DNA from: Jaapia argillacea MUCL 33604
Taxonomy: Eukaryota; Basidiomycota; Agaricomycetes; Jaapiales; Jaapiaceae
Length of the DNA stretch: 64,000 nt
NCBI GenBank assembly: GCA_000697665.1
Contig: KL197734.1
Coordinates: 282,654-346,653 of the forward strand
Direction of reading: 5' to 3'
A model generated the notes under the pieces. That model made no database searches. It saw only the letters and a list, made by a program, of their open reading frames with translations, and had not been told where the DNA came from. The position numbers were made by a program, and so were the translations under genes. Below, one piece after another: positions 11,180 to 24,000 of the stretch. Position 1 is the stretch's first letter. The number at the start of each line of letters is the position of its first letter.

Positions 11180-12474
11180 TGTGATGCTGTTCAGGGGAGC
11201 GTGAGTGACGGGGGAGGGTGGAAGAGATAGTGGTACGGACCAGAGTTTGGGCTGCGAGAATCGAAAAAATCAAGCGTGAACTAATTCTGAGAAAAACTGG
11301 ATCGGTAGAAAATTCGTCAGAGGAGAGCTATGTTGAGACCAAGTCAATAGACACACCAGATGTCTTGTCGACACTTTGCTGAAGACTTTACACTCCATCT
11401 CCCCCATTTTATACCAACTGGGACCTCCCTTGCCAGGCACCGCGTCACCCATCAACTTTGGGCGCTTATCAGAGCTACGACTACGCGACTCCGAGAATCA
11501 ACAGAGGATACTCGGGAGAACATTACATGCATCACCAGGGGCGTGACGAGTGGCAGATGGGCAGGTGTAGACCATCCGGGGGCGGACATTGATGCCTCAT
11601 TGGGCTGCGATCAGCGGCATCGTCAATGGCAAGGCACAGTGGCGCGGTGAAATCAAACCTGAGGAATGTATGCCAATTTGTGACTCGTCATTGCGCAGCT
11701 GGGAGATGTTTCAGGTCCCAGAAACGTGTTATAACAGACGGGCTTGCCGTCGCCGATAACCTTCATGGAGATTCTTCGTAGAGAAACCGTCAGCGGGAAG
11801 GAAAGCCGCACCGATAGGACTGATGAGGAGGTGTAGAAAAGGGCAAGGAGTGAGGTCGAACGCCGGAACTGTGACCACTCCAACTTTGGGTGAAGACGAA
11901 GAGCCCAGATGTTCTGACGCGGACAAAGGGAGCAAGACCAGAGTCTTGATAGTTCTCGAGATTTCAATTTGTCCATTACTCCCAGGATAGTTGCAAGGGT
12001 ATAACAGCACGGCAGTCCTTAGGGAGCAAGCCACCTGTCCGAAGCGGCGAAGACGTTCAGGGGTATGACTTGGGTCGAACACGGTGGAAACGCAAAAACG
12101 GATGAGCGCCACCATCGTCTACCGATTCAGGGCCAAGTCCGTTTTGATGAGCCCAGTGAGTCCAGTGAAGCCCCGAGAAACTGTGATTTGATGCGACTGC
12201 AGTGGTTGACGATATCAGCTGTCCCAGGTCGGCATCCAGTCGACCTCGTCCATCAACGTTCAATCTAAAGATAAGGTCAGTTACAAGTCAATACAGGAGC
12301 CACAAAGGGAACCAACAAGCCGTCTGATCAGATTGTCTTGGGTCGATGCTCAGCGCTCAGCGTCATCGGAATAAAGGTACACACCACTAACCACCCACTG
12401 ACCATCTCTACTTCCGAAATCGCCGTGAACCCTCTGTAGATCATTATCCAGACTTGAGCACCAAACGCGCCACA
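11180..12474. other. gene-poor region with diverged duplication
   Basis: No supported gene. The segment 12158-12320 is a diverged duplicate of 15099-15261 (see repeat entry). ORFs here lack recognisable features. Confidence 0.35.
12158..12320 (+). repeat. diverged direct duplication, copy 1
   Basis: Shares two exact blocks with 15099-15261: a 17-bp block (GAGTCCAGTGAAGCCCC) and a 13-bp block (GGGAACCAACAAG), about 150 bp apart in both copies. Weaker similarity lies between and beyond them. The two copies are 2.9 kb apart in the same orientation. It may be a remnant of a duplicated gene; no frame is conserved well enough to call one. Confidence 0.6.
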
Positions 12475-12834
12475 CTGTACATTTTCGACCAACCCGGCGG
12501 GGGTTGTGACCTGTGACCTCTTGGACACGAAGCGGCGGGGCGGCGGAGGGACTTGGGACGTGTGACCGACGGCCAAACTTACGGCGGCGGGAGTGGTATG
12601 TGTGTTCCGCAACGGCGTGCTATCGCGTCCCAAATCGTTCCGTTGGCTTTATGACGCTTCTAGAGCTAGAATAAACACGATTAGGCCCCGCGAGGCCGAA
12701 AAAACTCGAAAACCTGGCTGTGGGAAGGTCCGTCACACCCGGCGGAGGTCCCGGTGACCTGTGACCAAAGCCACGAAACGGCGAGGAGGAGGGCCCTGTA
12801 ACCTGTGACCGCCGGGTTGGTCGAAAATGTACAG
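12475..12834. repeat. 26-bp perfect inverted repeat enclosing GTGACC repeats
   Basis: The 26 bases at 12475-12500 are the exact reverse complement of 12809-12834, separated by about 308 bp. Just inside each arm lie tandem TGTGACC heptamers, for example at about 12506-12519 on the left and 12800-12810 and 12758-12770 on the right. The interior is rich in GGCGG. The structure resembles a small non-autonomous element or a large binding-site palindrome. I saw no clear target duplication. Confidence 0.7.
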
Positions 12835-14226
12835 TATCCGCAGTTTCGGATTCCGGTTCGGTCATCGATTCCCCGACAACGCTACATCATCTCATTCGAA
12901 CACTGCTTCGCTTCCTCGAAAACACTAGTCGGAACGCTTTTCAGCACACTTCCATGATTCCCCTCGCCTACAATCAATTCTATTCCATTTCGCGGAGTTG
13001 TGCTCGATCCCTAGGGCAAACTCGTACCACATTCTGGAACCCTCCTGGATCGAGGATTGGTAGGATACCTTGCCTTGCACCGACAACGTTCACCTTTACT
13101 CTCGAGGCTGTTCCGCTGACTTCGCCTCACTGACTTTCCTCGTCTCCGGTTTTGCTTGTGATCACCTCCTGTGCTTGTATATTATGTTTTTCTCTTTTCT
13201 TACGTCCCTCTCCTCACTCTCTGCACTGGACCTTTCCTTATCAAGGATTCAAACCTGGATATTCAATTTTCGTCAGTAATTTTTTGTTTCCTCGATTTTT
13301 CATTATACATTCCCTGGCTTCCGGTATAAATACCAGCCTGTCTGTAGTAGTCAATCATTGAGAAATATACTCTCTTTCACTCCCTAGAAGCTTATTGTTG
13401 CGTCTCCGTCGTCTCCTGTCATTTTCCGCCATCTTTCGTCATCTTCCCATTGTTTTCCGTCATCCTTCGTGTTCGCTCTCTACATCGCCCTCATCATCCT
13501 TATCGTTCTTGACTACCTTCAGACCAGTTCCCCTATTCTCCTCTTAGTCTATCCCATACATTCCGAAAGATCGCTAATCACTTTTGCTATCCCTAGGAGT
13601 GTAGTACCTCGGAAACCCCTTACATTGGGATCCAGTGGGAATCGTTGTATTCACTTGGATATCTACGGAAGGTATCATTGGAATCGACTACAATCTACCA
13701 TACCATTTCCCCTCCACCCCCTCGCAGTCCGGATCATATCCCCTTCCGGCGCGCAACCCGTCTAACTGACTTACACCTCTCATGGCTTGGACTCGACCAC
13801 CGATCTTACCTATCGCAATGGCTTCCATCAATGGATCATTCCAACCCCACAACAATCTCCACAACGATTGATTCTCCCTTTCCTAAGATGAACTACATCT
13901 CCCGAGTCGACATCAGGCACCGGGGAGCCAACTGACCGAGGTGGGCCCGAGTCGTCGAGGATTATGAACGACTACAAGTGTTTGTCGGAGCTGATGGAAT
14001 ATGGTTGATTAACAGAATTATATGCGGCGGGTAGCAACGTGTACAACGCGACTGCAAGATCGCAGCCTAAGAATGGCACTTCAGACTCCGCAAACGCCAT
14101 TCTCATCATCGTTTGACTGAAAAGCTCCTAATAATCCAATGCTGGCACAAAAATTCTACAGGAAGTATCGGATACTGCAGACGAACACCCGATCTTCAAT
14201 TCGACATTCCGTGGTCGCCAGTTCGT
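12835..14226. other. gene-poor, promoter- or LTR-like pyrimidine-rich region
   Basis: Contains TATAAATA at about 13325 followed by a long CT-rich tract (13380-13480), as in a strong fungal promoter or an LTR U3/R boundary. No coding domain follows. No LTR ends or partner copy were found in the window. Confidence 0.3.
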
Positions 14227-14775
14227 TTACTGGCCACGGATACAGTATAAACATTCGGCGCCAACAGGGGGCCCCAACTTGAATTCTTTTTGGGCCACCG
14301 ACGAACTGGGAATGGTCGGTTTTCGCGTCACAACTCGATTCCAAATGTTTGCTAGTGCCCTCGCCTTCGGGTCGTAACAGCGCTGGTAAAACCATTGAGC
14401 TACGCGGATAGATCAGGGGACAATTAAAAGCTTACGGTGCTCTCGAACCTCCGCAAAGACGCCTCCTTCATAACACCTCCTGAGCAGCTCCTCGAACTCC
14501 GGATGATTCTTCAGTAGCTGGTTTGCTCGTTCGGGTCCTCTCACCCGGTCCGCCAAATCTTGATTCAATAGCGACGCACTACGAACGATGCTACGGAGGA
14601 TACGCGGCCCATCCCTGTCGACACACCACTTTGTGGAAGGCAACTCGGCATCCAATACTATGAGGTCCAACGTGGTATGTTCGGCGGGGGAGTAAAGGGG
14701 CAGGCAAATTCTAGGAGGGTGTGGACTGTCGGGTGTCGATATCTGGTTAAGAGCCAAATTGTTGCGAGCGGACAT
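14227..14775 (-). CDS. hypothetical two-exon protein
   Basis: Exons 14436-14775 and 14227-14399 (minus) give 170 residues across a short 36-bp intron (GTAAGC donor, CGTAG acceptor). Splicing turns a dead-end frame into a coherent charged, helical stretch: RCYEGGVFAEVREH then PQWFYQRCYDPKARALANIW. It ends in a Cys-x-x-Cys tail (AECLYCIRGQ). No known domain or signal peptide is recognised. The intron is at the short end for fungi, so the C-terminal exon is less certain than the first. Confidence 0.5.
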
Positions 14776-16605
14776 GATGGGAGCAAGGCACAGTGATTTC
14801 GGGTAAAAAAGCGAGGAATGCGGATTGATGGATTGGAGGATGTGAGACGGCTTCCACTTTTAAGGGGACACGCAATCCATAAGCGTCACGATCGACCGGA
14901 GATGACGTGACACAGGGGAGGATCCGCCCATGGGACCCGGATAGATCGTACGGATACGATAGCATGACAGGAGTAGCCCACTTTTCCGATGTTCAGGCGG
15001 AGGCATCGAGGGGGAGTACAGGGGCCGAACCATATAGAGATGCAACCGGAATATACATCACCATCATTTACGGGTTCCACGTTCAACGCCAATCCAGCGA
15101 GTCCAGTGAAGCCCCAATACACCGCCATTTGAGACGGGACTATGGTGATCGACGCCTATCCGCACGTTTTACGTCGGTCCGAGTCTTCAGTTGGCCTCCA
15201 TCGAGGTCCAGTCTAGATAAGATCAGTTACAAGAGGCCTGGTTCAAAAGGGAACCAACAAGATGTGCAATCGGTTGGCTTGGGGCGGATACTTCGTTCAG
15301 AGTGAGCATCATCGGGGGGCAAAAGGTAAACATCACACCTTGCCTAACTCCCCACTTATCACCTCTACATCCCAACCCACCCTGAATCCTCATCGAGGCC
15401 ACATCGCTTGCACTGGGATTGAGAGTCTCAAGCGTCTCTATTTCTCGCTCTGACAGTATCTTATACACTCCCTGACCACCGTACCTCACTAGCACAACGT
15501 CCAATGAATCCTAGCCCCAATCACTCCATTCTTCCCTTCCTATTTTGAAGTTCATGAGCAGACATTGGTCAACGAACGAAGGCCGACGCAGGTCGGAGAA
15601 GTTGAAGAAGGGACTCTGAGCCCAACTTTCGAGGCTGGAATCGTATGATGGCTTGCCACTATCATGCGAGAGCGGGATCCGTAGGGGGATTGGGCGGTGT
15701 GTGTGCATGTGTGAGGAGAGCGAGGGAGAACGGTGCGACGACGATTGTACCACGCGCTGCCAACGAGATGTCTGGAATAAATGGCAGTGGTCTTGTGGTC
15801 TTTCCGTAGTCTTCGGTGTCGAACTCTGCCAGTCACGCCACAGCTGTGGAGGTTTCGGAATGTGTGCGCAAATGAGTATCTGAAAGCGGAGAGGAGCACT
15901 GACGCCGGCAACCCGCAACGTAGGTATGGTCATGGAGAGTCCGCATCCGCGACGTCCATCAGCCACCTGAGGCCTCATACATAACTCAACTTTTCGGACA
16001 ATTCTCCATGCTCATTTCTTTCCCTCTGTGTCCTCCCAATATTCCCAGATAACAATTATGGAATCCTTGTACACGGTTTGGAGTACGGGCTACATTCCGA
16101 GCGCGAGTAAGTCCACAGCATGAATCAACATTCTCTGGCCCGCCAGCTCAACGGAGCCATCACTCCTATTTGAGTCAGGTACATCATATTTCGTCTCGGC
16201 CTCGCTGACCTGCGGGACCCTACTTAGTCTAACGATACTTGCTATTCGGTTGCCAGATTATTCCTTGGCAGGCTCGGGCTAAGCTTGTGAATGTGCTTTG
16301 TCCTCCGATCGTCCTCTGGCTAGTCTTCACGAATCCTTGTATCCCAAGATCTTAGGTCTCTGTCCATGACGACCGGGAACTGACACCCAGAAGAGCATGG
16401 CTTTGGGCAGACTCTATCTTGACTCTATCAATGAATTTCACGCCGACTGCCTCGTGTCAGTCGATCATCAACCCTACGCGACTCCAACAAGCCTCCGGCG
16501 TTCCCTTCTCTCCGCCTCTGAGATATTCGGTACACTAATTCTAAATTTCATCGTTCCGCTGCGATAGGTCGCGATGTTTTTCCCGACGCCTTCCAACTCC
16601 TCACC
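14776..16605. other. intergenic with second copy of a diverged duplication
   Basis: No gene supported. 15099-15261 pairs with 12158-12320. A 93-codon minus ORF (15223-15504) and a 155-codon minus ORF (15511-15978) show no recognisable features. Confidence 0.3.
15099..15261 (+). repeat. diverged direct duplication, copy 2
   Basis: Partner of 12158-12320. The same two exact blocks (17 and 13 bp) occur at matching spacing, with weaker similarity between them. Confidence 0.6.
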
Positions 16606-16614
16606 ACATAAATA
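16606..16614 (+). promoter_or_regulatory. TATA-like element of tyr1
   Basis: ACATAAATA lies 83-91 bp upstream of the tyr1 ATG. The same motif sits about 86-96 bp before the ATG of tyr2 and tyr3. Confidence 0.55.
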
Positions 16615-16696
16615 ATACCTCCAACGATTCTCACCTAAACCGCAACACCCACTCTCGTCCATATCTCTACCGATTTTCAGACCTTTTACTCGGAGA

Positions 16697-19600
16697 ATGT
16701 CGAAGCCATACCTCACCACCGGTCGTAAAACCACAGGCGGCGTCTACCCCCGCCTCCCGATCGAAACCCTCCAATCTTCCCAGCCCGAGCAGTTCACCTT
16801 GTTCATCCTCGCCTTTCTTGCCATCCAAAATCGCACTGATGCATTGAAGAAAGTCGTTGACTTGGGTTCTCTTACTCCCAGTATGTTTTGCTTGGCCGCC
16901 AATACCATCCGGTGCTGGGACGTCCCAATTTTGATCCTGTTATAGGCGAAGCAACTCGACTAGCTATCAACCCCGGGACGTCTCGTCTCCCAAATTCGTA
17001 TCTCGAAATTGCAGGAATCCATGGATTACCTTATGAAGAGTACTCTGGTGACCCTGCCTCCGGAGATGAGAAATCCTCAGGCTACAGCGCGACGCAGAAG
17101 GAAGGTTCGGAACCTGCCCCGGATAGAGCTGGTGGTAAGCTGGAAACCATTTGCTCGTCGGGTGGGATATTAATTTCGGGGATTTATCAAGGGTATTGCA
17201 AGTGGGTATCGCGGAATAGTTGCTTTGTATATGCGAATCGCTTACGTTGTCTTCCTAGTCATGGCGTCGTCCACTTCCCGACTTGGCACCGTCTCTACGT
17301 ACTCCTCATTGAAGTGAGTCTCCGCCATGGACTTCGACTTCTCAAACCTTTCGTGCTCAAACACCCTCATATAGCAAGCAATCGGTGATGCGGCCGAAGT
17401 CATCGCCAATGCTCTCACGAAGGGTTTCCCGAACCAACGCGAAACATGGAATAAGGCGGCGACGGAGTTGAGATTCCCGTACGCATCTTCCCTATCACTT
17501 CTACCCCAAGTTAACCTACCTGCGATTAATAGGTATTGGGATTGGGCCGCAGAAGATGTAGCCATCCAAGGACTTCCCCTCGTCTTGTACTCTGAGAAGG
17601 TCTCCATCTCACTTCCATCAGGAATCAAGCAAGCGATTGATAATCCACTGGCTTACTATCCGTATGATGGGGGGAAAGTCCCATCTGGTGCCCTGGATGA
17701 ACATGTTGTTGTGAGTGCTTTCGTTCTGGTATAAGTGAAGCGCTCACCTTGGTGTGCGGGTGAAGCCTGGGGCAACGGCGTTCTTTTCAAAATGGAAGAG
17801 GTCATATCGACATGCAGATAGTTCCCCCACACCTTCAGGTGATAATATCGAGAGGTTGAACAGGTGAGTCTTCAGTCTCTCGAAACCTCTCCTCGTCGTG
17901 ACAATATCGTATCATCTAGGGTACTAAGGGACAGTGCTCGTGACGTACGAGACAAAGTAGCTCGTTTGTTCACCTTCGACGAATCTGTGGATCCTGCTCG
18001 GGGGTGCGTATCTTCACCTCGGTGATTGCCTCCGCCCACGTTTGTTGATAGTTACCACTCTAGATGGGATGAATTCTCTAACCGCACCGCCGAATCTTTG
18101 AAAAAGGAGGAGTTTTATAATACTGGGTCGCTAGAAGGTGTTCATGAAACTGTTCATCTTATACTCGTGAGTGCTCTTGTTGGTACGCTATACAGGTGTC
18201 GAGTTCTGACATGTGACGGTAGGGTGGTAATGGGCATATGGTCAGTTGCATCGCTCTTCTTCGACTATCTTTGACATGAGCTGACCCTTCTTTCCAGTCC
18301 GATCCTGACTACGTGAGTCCCCACAAGTTTCGGTGGAGTTTTAGACTAACAGATACCTAATAGACCGCCTTCGATCCAATCTTCTGGTGTCAGTCCCATC
18401 TTGTGAATGAGAATAAAATCCTGACCTTCTGTTTTAGTCCACCACAGCAACGTCGATCGGCTCTGTGAGTCATTACTTCTATTCCCCAGAATTGTTAGTA
18501 CTTACCCACCTCCTTTCCAGTCTCGCTGTGGGAGTATTGCTACAAGGATTGTTGGATGGGTGACGGCTATGTCCGCGACAACCAGAAGTATCCCTGGACT
18601 CAGGTATATGCACTCCGATTAGATATCACAGACCAATTCAACATATGTTTTATAGTCCGTTGGGGCCGATCTCAAGGACGGCTGGGAGCTTCCTAATAAC
18701 CCTTTAGCGCCTTTCAGAACTCGTGAGGGTGAGTATTGGACCTCAGAACAGACTAGATTCCTCGATGAGTCTGCCTATCCAAAGTGTAAGATTCGTTGTT
18801 GCTACTCACAGCGCTGTGCGACTCACCACTTCCTCAGATTACACTTATCAAGAGGTAGCCGGTGTCAAAATTGAAGAGGATGCTTCACCCGAACAACGCG
18901 TCGCAGCTAGGGCGGCTCTTCAGAGATATTATGGTCTCCAACCATTCAACACGGCTGAAAGTCTCGTGGCACTTGCTCCCAACCTCTTCCGTACACCTTC
19001 GGCGCCCGTCCCAGATGGACAGGTGGCCATCCCGAACTACCGCGAATTCGTAGTTGTGGCTAAGCTACCCGAACATGCGTTCAACGGATCATACAGTTTC
19101 ACGCTGTACAGGAAGAGTGGAGAGACCCACAAAGACGAAATCATAGGGTCGGTATCAGTATTTGCTCGTCCTGACCATTCTGCCTGCGCGGGATGCATCA
19201 AGCGACGAGATGCGGGGACCATCGTTCGAGGTGTCATCCCTATTCCTCGTACCATGGTCGCATCGATCGTTCAGTCGAGAGGGTTTCAAGGGAGGGAAGT
19301 AGGCGAAGATGAGTTGATTGAGGAGATTAGGCGAGGATTAACCGGTGTCCTCGTCGATGCTCGTGGCTCGGAGCTGGCCAAAGCACAGAATGGAGAGTGG
19401 TTGGAGAGTCTCCTTGAAACTCGCGCAATTCCTCGTCACATTGCCCCGCAGAAGATCGTTTTGCTGTCTGCGGCAGTTTCTCATCCTGGAAACCAGATGG
19501 ATGGTCCCGTGCGTGTATTTCTGACTTGATCTATGATTCCTAGATTGATGTTGCTTTATAAGGTCTCCTTCTTTGACTGGAAACATCATGGTGATATCTT

Positions 19601-19763
19601 CTCGGTGAGCAGCGACAATGTTTCTTGTTGGTCATTGACCACCACAGCTGATCCATTTGGATCGGAACAGGGTGGTTGGAGGAAGTGTGGGGCACCCATT
19701 CGACGTTCACGAGGACCAACTGCCGCATCTTGCCTTGACGCAGTGGCATGCGTTATTGCATGA
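16697..19763 (+). CDS. tyrosinase (tyr1, intact)
   Basis: A copper monooxygenase oxidising mono- and diphenols to quinones for melanin synthesis. Eighteen exons give 691 residues: 16697-16880, 16946-17134, 17192-17201, 17259-17313, 17375-17478, 17533-17710, 17799-17863, 17920-18003, 18064-18166, 18223-18240, 18298-18312, 18364-18388, 18438-18464, 18521-18603, 18656-18785, 18838-19508, 19563-19604, 19671-19763. CuA ligands: H87 (GIHGLPY), H129 (YCNHG, with C127 as the likely Cys-His thioether partner) and H138 (FPTWHR). CuB: H317 and H321 (GVHETVH) and HHSNVD (345-350). The C-terminal domain carries Cys-x-x-Cys (C540/C543), a copper-loading-type motif in fungal tyrosinases. Intron 6 uses an acceptor 6 bp downstream of the paralogues' site, because the expected CAG reads AAA. 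The last exon is longer than in tyr2/tyr3. No signal peptide. Confidence 0.9.
17192..17201 (+). other. 10-nt micro-exon of tyr1
   Basis: Exon 3 is only GGTATTGCAA, flanked by 57-bp introns on both sides. It supplies Gly-Tyr-Cys and two bases of Asn, that is, the cysteine of the YCxH copper site. The same 10 bases occur as a micro-exon in tyr2 (21522-21531) and tyr3 (26674-26683). Confidence 0.85.
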
Positions 19764-19979
19764 CTGAATGATTTCTACTCATAAGGCACTCATTCACCCA
19801 GTGATATCAGGGACGACCTCCGGTATCTGATAATGAAGACCTTACAACTGTGTACTCTCCCATAAATTCTTGTTTTCGGTTCCATCCTGGAGGTCGAGGA
19901 CGGGGTTTCACTAAGGCCAGCCTCTGATACCGTACCTTCAAGTATCGATGGGCCGTCTCATAATGAGGAGAAATGTCTG
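19764..19979. other. 3' flank of tyr1
   Basis: Spacer before the tandem tyrosinase units. No feature seen. Confidence 0.3.
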
Positions 19980-20734
19980 GTGTGACATGTGACATGTGAT
20001 GCGTGATCAACAGCGATAGGCACAGGCACGGTGAGCCATCTTGAACTGAGACCAACTTGGACTCTGACCTGCTCCTGCTGATTAATTCTCCTGCCGAGTC
20101 TTCTCGCCACCAAGCTATTGTCTCCTGCCTGGGTAAAGAATCTTGCAATCATTGCCGACACGAGTCGCCTTGGGCGGATGGTGAGTTTCAGCACGTCAAC
20201 TATTGTTACACATCGCTGCTTCAACACCAATCCCCGTGTGCTGATAAGAAGTCTCGTCAAGAAAGAGTACCTATCTCGTCGGGTATGGACTCTGACTCTA
20301 TTGGTACGATACCGGAGTTTGGTTCGTTCCGTCCTAGTTGCCACTGCTCCTTGTCCCGTTCAATCAAGTCGGCGTCCTTCCTAGTGGTTCGTTCTCAGAA
20401 GATGGTGTAAGTGTCATTGAAGAAGGGTCAGGTGAGCACCCCATTGTTGGACGCTACTGCGCAGGGACACTTTTTTCGCCATCTTGACTGATACTTGAGT
20501 AATGTTCAACCATCCACAGTGTTGCGGGATTGGCTCAGACTATCAACGGAATGATCGTTCTACTACCACGACCGGCCAATCCCCGCGATTTGTGCGATTT
20601 GTGAAATGGAAGGTTGTCACCCTCGTCAGGTCTGAGCTTTCACTTCCACAAATGGTTTTCGCGACAATGCACTCTCTCCATTCCGGCAACGTTCTGTCTC
20701 TCGGCAATCTCTCACACTATCCCACCGATCCTTC

Positions 20735-20890
20735 GTCGGTGCTTTGCATCCTCCATCCACTCGTTTTCTATCCCGTTCCTATCAGCATCGACCTTCTCAA
20801 CCGGACACTGTCGGTGCTTTGTATCCTCTAGCCACTCGCATGTATTCTGCTCTTATCGGCATCAACCTTCGCATTCTCTCTGGGCCTGTC
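20735..20890 (+). repeat. imperfect ~75-bp tandem repeat upstream of tyr2
   Basis: Two adjacent copies share TGCTTTG(C/T)ATCCTC, CCACTCG and ATC(A/G)GCATC(G/A)ACCTTC. The same arrangement occurs upstream of tyr3 (about 25885-26035), so it was duplicated with the unit. It could hold repeated regulator sites. Confidence 0.55.
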
Positions 20891-20928
20891 AGAATGGTTC
20901 TCCCTGCATATTCCAATACATCCTGAGC

Positions 20929-20937
20929 ACATAAATA
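20929..20937 (+). promoter_or_regulatory. TATA-like element of tyr2
   Basis: ACATAAATA lies about 90 bp before the tyr2 ATG, matching tyr1 and tyr3. Confidence 0.55.
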
Positions 20938-21023
20938 CCCCTGTTCATCTCCCCCTCACAGCCAGACTTTATCTCCAGTATACACCAGCGGATCCCTCTT
21001 TGTACTAGCCAACGCTATCGAGA

Positions 21024-24000
21024 ATGTCAAAGCCCTATCTCATCACCGGTCGCAAGAACACGGGCGGCGTCTTCCCCCGTCTCCCAATCGAGACTCTTCA
21101 ATCCACCCAACCTGAACAGTTCACATTGTTCATCCTTGCTTTTCTCTTCATTCAGGACCGCCAGTCGGCTTTCATGGAAGTCATCGATTTTGGTTCCCTT
21201 GCTCCAGGTGCGTCGCTCCCCTCACATCTCCCCAATTTCATTCCCGTGTCAGGCTGACTTGCATGTAACGCGTCTAGTTCCTGGACAAATCCCACTCCCG
21301 ATCGACCCGGGATCAGGCGCCTCCCATCTACCTTCCTGCAAATTGGCGGAATCCACGGGTTGCCGTACGAAGAATACCCTGGTGACCCAAGGCCAGAGAC
21401 CGACAGAGCGTCGGATTTCAGCACTAACGACAAGAAGGACACGCACCCAGTTCCATCTAGGTTTGGTGGTATGTCCTTCAATTATCGAGCTGTACCTTTG
21501 TACTCATCTTCGTGTCTGAAGGGTATTGCAAGTGAGCGGAGAGAACTTTATATGATTGTTGGTGGGATCGCTAAATTTCTACCAGCCACGGCGCCGTCTT
21601 CTTTCCGACCTGGCACCGCCCCTACGTTCTGCTCATCGAGGTGAGACTCTGCACAACATCCACCATTTTCTCTCGTTAAACTGTGTTTCATATACCCAGC
21701 AAGCCATTGGTGAAGCAGCGGATGGCATCGCGGCTGCTCTCGAGAAGAACAACCTAAATCAAGGTGGGAAATGGATCAAGGCAGCGAAAGAACTCAGGTT
21801 CCCGTGAGCGGCGTTAACTTATATATCTTTATCGACTTCGCTCACGCCAATGAATGTGAGGCAGGTATTGGGATTGGGCCGAAGCAGATGTAGCAAACAA
21901 GGGTCTCCCTGTGGTACTCCATACCGACAAAGTCACAATCACGCTCCCTGGCGGCACAAAGAAAGAAGTCGACAACCCCCTTTCCTACTATCCATTTGAG
22001 GGGGGCAAGATCCCGACTGGCTTCAGGGACGTGCCAGATCCGCGTGTAAGTTATTCCTTTCCTGGGTCGCTTTTGAGTATGTGTGCGCTGATACGGGAGT
22101 CTGTGGACTGGAGAGACTGCTTACTATTCACAGTGGACCAGGACTTATAGGCACGCGGCTAGTACACCCAAACCCGATGGTAGCAATACTGAAGCTCTGA
22201 ATCTGTGGGTTTTCAACCTCCTTACTAGTTGTGACTAATTCGGTTCCATCCTATGCTTAACTTCATGGTTATTCAGAAACTCAAGGAGCACGGTCCGTGT
22301 GTCCGAAAGAAGGTAGGCCGTTTGTTTACCTTCGATGGTACTGGCGATCCTGCACTAGTGTGAGTATTCGGTTTCCGTCTTTCTTCGCAGGGCTTTGATT
22401 GTCGGACTTACAGCTGGGACGAGTTCTCGAACCATACCACCGAGTCTTTGAGGAAAAAAGACTATCGGAATGCTGGTTCGTTGGAGGGTGTTCATGACTC
22501 CATGCATATTATCATCGTATGTGCCTCTGTCAATGAAGGTTGTTTGTTTTGGAGATTGATTGTTCCGTGATGTCCTGCTCTAAGGGTGGTAATGGACACA
22601 TGGTGATTTTGATATACCTCCCTTGTTACTTGCAACTGAAAAATATTTCTTCAACAGGGTGATCCAGACTACGTGAGTTGCATTTTAAATGTCTTGAGGC
22701 TTTCACTAATGTAATTTCCAAAGGCTGGGTTTGATCCAATCTTTTACCGTGAATTATTCATTGTCCCTTCCACTCGTCGAATGCCGATGCTTTGTTATGA
22801 CAGTTCACCACGCCAACGTTGACCGCCTTCGTAAGTTCCCACCGGTGCGTTCAAGTTATTATATCTAATCCATCCTGAAGTCGCGTTGTGGGAGTATTGC
22901 TATCGGGACTATTGGATGGGTGTCGGATACACCAACAAGGGCAAGCTATATCCTTGGACTCAGGTATGCATCCCCAATTACCCACCTCTCCCTAGCTAAT
23001 AATATTCTGTGTAGTCTCGCGGAACATACTTTCAGGTCTACAACGAACAACTTCTTCCTGACAGCCCTTTGGCCCCTTTCAGGGGTGGTGATGGTGGTTA
23101 TTGGACCTCCAATCAAACTCGATTCCTCAACGAGACTGCTTTCCCGAAGTGTAAGTTCGAGTCACCATAGATGAAGACATAACTCACCGCACCCACAGAT
23201 TACACATATCCCGAGATCGCCGGCATCAAGGTTGACCAACCAGCCACTCCTGAACAACGTGTGAAGGCTCGGGCCGCTCTTCAGAAATACTATGGTTTCG
23301 AGCCACGCGAGACTTCTCTGAAGCTCCATGCTACGGCTCCTGCATTGTTCCAAACCGACGTTCCAGTTCCGGCTCAGAGGACCGCCGTCAAGAATTACCG
23401 TTCATTCGTTATCGTCGTGAAGCTTCCTGAGCACGCTTTCAACCGGCCCTACAGTTTCAACTTGTACAAGACCGCCTTGAGCAATGAGGGGAGCGAAGGA
23501 GACGAAATCATTGGGTCTGTGTCGGTGTTTGCTCGCCCCGACCATTCGCCATGCAAAGGCTGTGCTCTCAGACGAGATGCCGGTTCTATCATTCGTGGTA
23601 TCATCCCGATCCCCCCCACCCTCGTGGACCGGATTATTGAATCGAAAGAAGGTTTGAACGTGCAGGAAGTGAACGAGCAGGAATTGACAGAAGAGATTAA
23701 GAAGGGATTTGCCGGTGTGATCATCGACTCGAAAGGTGTCGAGTTGGCTCAAGCTAGGGCTGGAGGAGGCTTGGCGATGATTCCCGAGCACGATACCGTG
23801 CCGCATCACATCGCTCCGCAGAAGATCGTTTTGTTGTCAGCTGCCGCCGCTCATCCTGAAGATGATCCTGAAGGTCCTGTGCGTATTTTTCCAAATTTCT
23901 CTTCGTGGATGCGGTCTGACCCTTTCGTGTCCTTTCAAGGTTTCCTTGTTTGATTGGAAACACCACGGCGACATTTTCACGGTGAGTAAACTTTCCGGCT

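Noticed and set aside
13300-13800. LTR or strong promoter around TATAAATA
   Set aside because: Suggestive composition only; no matching second LTR, target duplication or downstream coding frame.
14340-14410. tRNA-like A-box (TAGCTCAATGG, minus strand)
   Set aside because: The B-box-like GATTCC lies on the opposite strand, the acceptor stem does not pair over seven bases, and the stretch is better explained as the intron end and exon 2 of the 14227-14775 gene.
21253-21316. Alternative acceptor that would restore tyr2 frame
   Set aside because: The only in-phase upstream AG (after GTGTC) reads into an immediate TGA, so it cannot rescue the gene.
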